A stretch of 48,265 nucleotides of DNA from Cohnella laeviribosi DSM 21336 (lineage in GTDB: Bacteria; Bacillota; Bacilli; Paenibacillales; Paenibacillaceae), in the NCBI RefSeq assembly GCF_000378425.1, contig NZ_KB899839.1:1-48265 (forward strand). Direction: 5' to 3'. Both the position numbers and the translations under genes were made by a program. Positions within the stretch are counted from its first letter, which is position 1; every line of letters starts with the position of its first letter. Below the pieces are notes generated by a model. It did not search any database and was not told where the DNA came from. It saw nothing but the letters and a program-made list of their open reading frames with translations. This document shows positions 43,933-48,265 of this stretch, piece by piece.

Positions 43933-45051
43933 ATGCTTCATTTGTACAAGAAATATTGGCGAACCGCTTTCGACATCGGCGTGATCGCGCTGACCGTTTG
44001 GCTTACGATGTACATATTCAGCTTTTTGTACAGCATTGCCGCTCCCGTCTTTTTGTCGATTCTCGTCTTCCTTTGCATCGAGCCGCTCGCCAAACGGCTT
44101 CACCGCATCGGCATCCGCAAATCGATCGCTTCGGGCATCAGCATCCTTCTCTTTACGCTGATCGTGCTGGCGCTGCTGACGGGTCTCGGCTTTATCTTTT
44201 ATTCGCAGATCAATCAACTGAGCGCCAATTTGCCCCATTACCAAAAAATATTGACCGGGCAGGTTACCGCGATCGCGGACAATCTCAAGGGGCACATCGA
44301 CAGGCTCCCGCCCGACATCACGGACCGAGCGGAGGAAGCGGTCAACAAGCTGACCGAATTCGGCACGAATGTGGCAACGACGTTTCTCAATAAGCTGGTT
44401 TCGTTTTTGACCTCCTTTTCCACGTTCGTGTTCAACTTTGTCATGGCGATCATCCTCGCCTATTTCCTGAGCGTCGAAATCGATTGGTGGCGCAAGCTGG
44501 CAACGGATCGTTCTCCCAGAACTTTGAAGATCGCCTTCGCTTTTTTGCGCGAAAATGTATTCAGAGGCATCGGGGCCTACTTTTCGGCGCAGGCCAAGCT
44601 GGTCAGCATCACGTTTGTCGTCATTTTCGCCGCGCTGCTGCTGCTCGGAGTCAAAAACGCGTTCGCGATCGCCCTGCTCGCCGGCGTCTTCGACGTGCTT
44701 CCTTTGCTTGGGGTCAGCACGCTGTTTATTCCCTGGATCCTGTATCTGTTTATTACGGGGGATACCGTTCTTGCCGTCTGGCTGACGATTTTGCTCGTCG
44801 TCGTCACGTTGACCCGCCAAGTGCTGGAGCCGCGCATTACGGGCAATACGGTGGGCGTATCCGCATTCACGATGCTGGCCGCCATGCTCGTCTCGCTGTC
44901 GCTGTTCGGCGTGGCGGGGTTGATTTTGGCCCCGATTCTGCTGATTCTGCTTAAGGCGCTGTACGATCAGGGCTATCTGCAAAAGTGGATCCGCCTGCCG
45001 AAAGAGGAATTTACCGTCTCGCCGCTGGCTCCGCATCAAAAGGAGGAGTAA
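43933..45051 (+). CDS. ytvI: AI-2E/YtvI family membrane transporter-like protein
   Basis: 372 residues, about 8 helices: two near the start, a central soluble segment (about 95-150) and a helical block with GVFDVLPLLGVSTLFIPW and RQVLEPRITGNTVGVSAF, hallmarks of the AI-2E transporter superfamily. The long first loop and overall shape resemble YtvI, a sporulation membrane protein of B. subtilis. Start follows GGTGGGGAATTC. Confidence 0.85.
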   Translation: MLHLYKKYWRTAFDIGVIALTVWLTMYIFSFLYSIAAPVFLSILVFLCIEPLAKRLHRIGIRKSIASGISILLFTLIVLALLTGLGFIFYSQINQLSANLPHYQKILTGQVTAIADNLKGHIDRLPPDITDRAEEAVNKLTEFGTNVATTFLNKLVSFLTSFSTFVFNFVMAIILAYFLSVEIDWWRKLATDRSPRTLKIAFAFLRENVFRGIGAYFSAQAKLVSITFVVIFAALLLLGVKNAFAIALLAGVFDVLPLLGVSTLFIPWILYLFITGDTVLAVWLTILLVVVTLTRQVLEPRITGNTVGVSAFTMLAAMLVSLSLFGVAGLILAPILLILLKALYDQGYLQKWIRLPKEEFTVSPLAPHQKEE

Positions 45052-45097
45052 GGAGAACGGATCGGCGTCAATGCTTCTGGAGATCGGGCCTTCGCCC

Positions 45098-46921
45098 TCA
45101 GGATTTCGGGCTCCGTTCCGAGTCGATCCGGCGAAGCGCCTCCATGATATCGCCGAATACCGCCGCAGCCCGATTGCGCAATCCGACCCGCTCGTTTTCG
45201 AGCAGGACGGCTACCGCGTAGCGGGCTTTTCCTTTGGCCGGACCATAGCCGACAAACCAATGGTCGTTATAGGCCGAACGGGTGCCGGCAAGCTCGGCGG
45301 TGCCGGATTTGCCGGCGAGCGGCCAGACGGCATCCTTCAAGGCGTCGGCGGCGGTTCCTTTCGTTACGACGGCCTCCATCGCCCGGCGGACGAACGCGGC
45401 GGTTCGCGGCGATATCGCCCCCTGCCCGGACGCCGCCTTCTGGGGAGGCAAGCTGGCCAGCAGCCCTCCGTCCGCATAGCGGATTTCGCTGACGAGGCGG
45501 GGCGCCAGCACGGTGCCTCCGTGCAGCAGGGTGACTGCCATGTTGGCCGCCTGCAGCGGCGTGATCCGCACGTCTCTTTGCCCGATTCCCGAACCGGTTC
45601 TTACGCCCCCGTCCTTCGCTTTCTCCAGGTCGGCAAAAATAACGCCCGGCTGCTCCTCCGGCAGCAGCCGCAGCGGCTCTCCGTCGATGAACCGGCTTAC
45701 GCTCCAGCCGACTTGCCTGCCGAGTCCCATCCGTTCGGCCGTCTTTTGCAGCAGCGCCGGATCAAGCCGCTCCGCCAGCGCGGCGAACACGACGTTGCAG
45801 GACTCCGCATACGCCTGCTCCAGCGTCAGCACGCCGTGTCCGTGCTCGCGCCAGCACCGCAGCCCGTAGCGGCCGTACGTTCCGCTGCAAAAAAACTTCT
45901 CTTTTACGTTCGTCACGCCCGCTTCCAGCGCCGCCGCCAGCGTCACCGTCTTGAACACCGAGCCCGGCGGAACCGCCAAAAGCGCATGGTTGCGCTCATC
46001 CGTGCCGGCAACGCCGATATGCTCCGGGTCGAACGCGGGCAGCGAGACCATCGCCAGAATATCGGCATTGTCCGCGTCCAGCACGACGACCGCGCCCTCC
46101 TTGATGCCGTGGTCGTTCAGAACGTTCGCCGCCGCCCGCTGCATCCGAAGGTCGAGCGTCGTTTTGACCTGCACCGGGTAATGGGGATTGTCCGGAGCCA
46201 TCACCCGGATGCCCAGCCCCTCCAACGGCCTTCTGGATGCGTCCGTCAGCTGGATCGCTTTCGTCGGCCCGATGCCCTTCAGCAGCCGGTCGAGCGAACG
46301 CTCGAGCCCCGCTCCGCCGATCAGGTCGTTTTTATTCATAAGCCCGGTCCTAAGCTGCTCGCCGTAAATTTGCCCGATCCGTTCCGGATGCTGCGACACG
46401 TAGCCGATTGCCTGCAGCGTGGACAGCGCTTCCCTATCGGCGTACCGGTTGCGGTAGGGCAAAATGGCGATGCCCGACAGTTCGAGCTGCCGGATTTGCG
46501 CCGCCTGACGCTCGGTCAGGGCATAGGCGCGCTTTCCGTCGCCCTCCCGCCACACGTCGGCCGCCTTCAGATTGTCGAGCCATGCCTGAAACCGGCCGCG
46601 GTCGGTCTCCAGAATGTCGGCCAGCTTGCCGATCGCCTCGTCCGTACCGTGCGGTCCTCCTTGCGCCGGAAACGCGGCCAGCGCCCGCACCGTTTCGCCG
46701 GTCAGCAAGGCGCCGTTTCGGTCGACGAAGTGGCCGCGGCCGCTGTCGAGCACAAGGCTGTCCGACCGCTGCAGAACGGCCTTTCGCTCCAGCGAAGCGT
46801 GCGTCGTCTCCGACCGGCCGAAGCCGAGCTGCACCCAGGCCAGCCTGGCCTCGGCGACGCCGAACAGAATGGCGAGCAGAAGCAGCGCCTGAAACAACCT
46901 TAGTTGTATGGCCCTCTTCAC
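45098..46921 (-). CDS. Class B penicillin-binding protein (transpeptidase)
   Basis: 607 residues from a GTG after GGGAGGATAGCGCG. One N-terminal membrane helix (about 6-22), a dimerisation-like region, then the transpeptidase domain with S321-x-x-K324 (PPGSVFKTVT), S374-C-N376 (AESCNVVF) and K538-S-G-T (AGKSGTAE). It cross-links peptidoglycan. Size and features recall B. subtilis PbpI (YrrR, PBP4b) or the SpoVD/PbpB group; PASTA repeats are absent, so PbpI is the closer guess. Convergent with the ytvI-like gene. Confidence 0.93.
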   Translation of the reverse strand: MKRAIQLRLFQALLLLAILFGVAEARLAWVQLGFGRSETTHASLERKAVLQRSDSLVLDSGRGHFVDRNGALLTGETVRALAAFPAQGGPHGTDEAIGKLADILETDRGRFQAWLDNLKAADVWREGDGKRAYALTERQAAQIRQLELSGIAILPYRNRYADREALSTLQAIGYVSQHPERIGQIYGEQLRTGLMNKNDLIGGAGLERSLDRLLKGIGPTKAIQLTDASRRPLEGLGIRVMAPDNPHYPVQVKTTLDLRMQRAAANVLNDHGIKEGAVVVLDADNADILAMVSLPAFDPEHIGVAGTDERNHALLAVPPGSVFKTVTLAAALEAGVTNVKEKFFCSGTYGRYGLRCWREHGHGVLTLEQAYAESCNVVFAALAERLDPALLQKTAERMGLGRQVGWSVSRFIDGEPLRLLPEEQPGVIFADLEKAKDGGVRTGSGIGQRDVRITPLQAANMAVTLLHGGTVLAPRLVSEIRYADGGLLASLPPQKAASGQGAISPRTAAFVRRAMEAVVTKGTAADALKDAVWPLAGKSGTAELAGTRSAYNDHWFVGYGPAKGKARYAVAVLLENERVGLRNRAAAVFGDIMEALRRIDSERSPKS

Positions 46922-47051
46922 CGCGCTATCCTCCCGTCCCTCTCTCTGGGTTTCTTTTCCTTTTTTTCAGTATTGCCGGTTTGCCGCCCTTCAACACGCT
47001 GAAATCCCGTATTAGCGCCTGGCGCAGCGCATCGCATGCACGTGCCGGGTC

Positions 47052-47116
47052 ATGTACCACGTTCATGTATCGTGTACATGTATCGTGTACATGTATCGTG
47101 TACATGCACCGCGTAT
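47052..47116. repeat. Five 13-bp tandem units, alternating purine-pyrimidine
   Basis: Unit atgtatcgtgtac: three perfect copies (47065, 47078, 47091), flanked by one diverged copy on each side (47052, 47104). Related gcatac/catgca sequence continues to about 47195. The unit contains gtacat palindromes. Confidence 0.85.
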
Positions 47117-47410
47117 ATGCGTCTCACGTACGCAACACATGCACACACCCGCATACATGCACCGTACGTACACCCTGCATGCACGCACCGCATGCACTTT
47201 CTTTGCGCCCCGGTCGGGCTTCATTTGCGCTAGCCGTGCGCGAACAAACGGCGATGCCGAAAGCTATTCCAAGGAAAGACTGAGTGAACCCGTTTTTATG
47301 AATTTGCATTTGCGGGATGGCGGGCGAAAAAGATCGTCGCGGAGTTGACGAAGGCTTTGAATCAGGCGAGGGCCTGGTGCGAATTTGGCGAGGAGTTGAA
47401 GAGGTGAAGA

Positions 47411-47487
47411 GCATTTGGAGAGCATTTGGAGAGCATTTGGAGAGCATTTGGAGAGCATTTGGAGAGCATTTGGAGAGCATTTGGCGT
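47411..47487. repeat. Seven 11-bp tandem units
   Basis: Unit gcatttggaga repeated at 47411, 47422, 47433, 47444, 47455, 47466 and 47477, nearly perfect. The same motif continues more loosely on both sides (gcgaatttggcgagg). Such arrays arise by slippage and vary in copy number. Confidence 0.92.
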
Positions 47488-47776
47488 GAATACAGCGAGG
47501 GCTAGGTAAGGGTTCGAGCTTGGCGAGAATTTGGCAAAGGTTTGGGAGAGATAATGAACAAGCGTGCAAGATGGCGGCTAGAGGAAACGGACAGGAAATC
47601 CGCTATATACCAGCTGAAGCGCAAAATCGTCTTACTTTTTGACACAGGATCCGTTATTTGCGTCATATAACCCCTAACGGCTCCTTCAGGGGCTGATTAA
47701 CGGAACGTGTGTCCGGGATCGCCCGGATATTTGCGAATTGGACAGGATTAGCGGAACTACGGTCCGCTTAAAATTG

Positions 47777-47987
47777 CCTAATCGCTGCGCCGAAGGACAG
47801 GAGGTACAAATTCTGCGCAATCGTTACGTCGAAAGTCAAGCGATACAGATTTTGCGCAATTGTTGCATCGAAGGAGGGGTGATGCAGTCTCAGCGCAATC
47901 GTTGCGCCGAAAGTCAAGCGGTGCAGATTCTGCACAATCGTTACATCGAAGGTAGGTTGGTACAGTCTCAGCGCAATCGTTACTGTT
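47777..47987. repeat. 39-bp tandem repeat in phase with a reading frame on both strands
   Basis: Units begin at 47777 (diverged), 47816, 47855, 47894, 47933 and 47972 (partial), exactly 39 bp apart. Alternate units are more alike (78-bp higher period). Because 39 is 13 codons, the plus frame 47738-48016 reads VQILRNRYVES-like 13-mers and the minus frame FDVTIAQNLYRLT-like 13-mers. No ribosome site supports either as a gene. Confidence 0.85.
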
Positions 47988-48109
47988 ACTGCCAACCCAT
48001 ATTGGCCGGAATATGACAGTGTTAGGTGTCCAAGGTTTGCCAGAAATCGTGTCCTTAGTGAAGAGATAAGAGGAAAAGTCAGCACGGATGACTTTCCCTC
48101 TGCTTGTCG

Positions 48110-48265
48110 TTAGACGAACCGGACTTGGTAAATATCTTTACTCCTCAAGTTGAATCGCGCTTCTCTCATGATGACATACCAATTCCGGTCAAGCTCAAGC
48201 CGGCACCGAATACCGCGATCACCAACGCGTATCTCAAAGCATTCGCCACAATGCACCGCGTAGGT
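48110..48265 (-). CDS. DUF5348-type small protein, C-terminal part
   Basis: The frame is open from the right edge to TAA at 48112-48110, giving 51 residues: YAVHCGECFEIRVGDRGIRC, LELDRNWYVIMREARFNL, then YQVRFV. Pattern and spacing resemble DUF5348 proteins (a beta-rich domain ending RxNL...YxVR). Their role is unknown; they often occur near mobile DNA. The start lies outside the window. A weak hairpin (aaagtca/tgacttt, 48075-48095) follows. Confidence 0.65.
   Translation of the reverse strand, partial: TYAVHCGECFEIRVGDRGIRCRLELDRNWYVIMREARFNLRSKDIYQVRFV

Larger units (their letters stand above)
46922..48109. other. 1.2-kb region with no supported gene and three tandem arrays
   Basis: Holds arrays at 47052-47116, 47411-47487 and 47777-47987 (listed separately) and short hairpins such as cggctcc/ggggctg near 47690. 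Open frames here are made largely of repeat units and none has a good ribosome site. The segment 47590-47770 looks like another intergenic repeat element but has no partner in this window. Confidence 0.6.

Noticed and set aside
46408..47283. Plus-strand 291-codon frame ending in Cys/His/Met-rich repeats
   Set aside because: Two thirds are antisense to the penicillin-binding protein, and the end only translates the 13-bp array; there is no ribosome site.
47317..47505. 62-codon frame with 11-residue repeats
   Set aside because: It is produced by the 11-bp array (33 bp = 11 codons); no ribosome site and no protein-like flank.

Overview
The window looks like a chromosomal segment of a GC-rich, endospore-forming member of the Firmicutes, most likely of the Paenibacillaceae. 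The basis is gene content and order: gpr, rpsT, holA, comEC-EB-EA, comER and leuS, then the yqeG-yqeH-aroE-yhbY-nadD-yqeK-rsfS-yqeM cluster, spoVAC-AD-AE and sigK. Strong AGGAGG-type ribosome binding sites, a T-box leader and sigma-A promoters with consensus -10 boxes fit the same group. There is no rRNA or tRNA gene, so the genus is an inference.

Layout. 1-289: right end of an IS3-family element. 336-13862: spore protease gpr, ribosomal protein S20, DNA polymerase III delta, an ECF sigma/anti-sigma pair, the late competence genes and leuS with its T-box leader. 13912-16229: a DUF1836 regulator divergent from a CNNM/CorC membrane protein, with the same palindrome at both promoters. 16230-17094: an intergenic zone of dispersed repeats. 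17095-23313: the yqe housekeeping operon (GTPase, shikimate dehydrogenase, NAD synthesis, ribosome silencing, an S1 RNA-binding protein, a methyltransferase). 23422-27865: MoxR ATPase, DUF58 and transglutaminase genes. 28131-32112: spore genes spoVAC/AD/AE, a 32-residue peptide gene, a sirtuin and sigK. 32113-33194: AT-richer DNA holding a decayed toxin-antitoxin-like pair, closed by a second 71-bp copy of the sigK region-4 coding sequence. 33199-37714: a two-component system driving an ABC-2 exporter. 37819-38487: a DEDDh exonuclease. 38615-40238: an agr-like peptide signalling locus. 40492-46921: ilvD, a polysaccharide deacetylase, a YtvI-type membrane protein and a class B penicillin-binding protein. 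46922-48109: three unrelated tandem arrays. The right edge cuts a DUF5348-type gene.

The most unusual locus is 38615-40238. It has an AgrB-type processing protease, an AgrD-type cyclic peptide precursor, a seven-helix membrane protein resembling the sensor half of AgrC but with no kinase, and a bare LytTR DNA-binding domain with no receiver. Signal production is complete but no phosphorelay is encoded, so the membrane protein may control the LytTR protein directly, as in the streptococcal HdrRM/BrsRM LytTR regulatory systems. Second in interest are the fossil insertion behind sigK and the DUF1836/CorC double operator.
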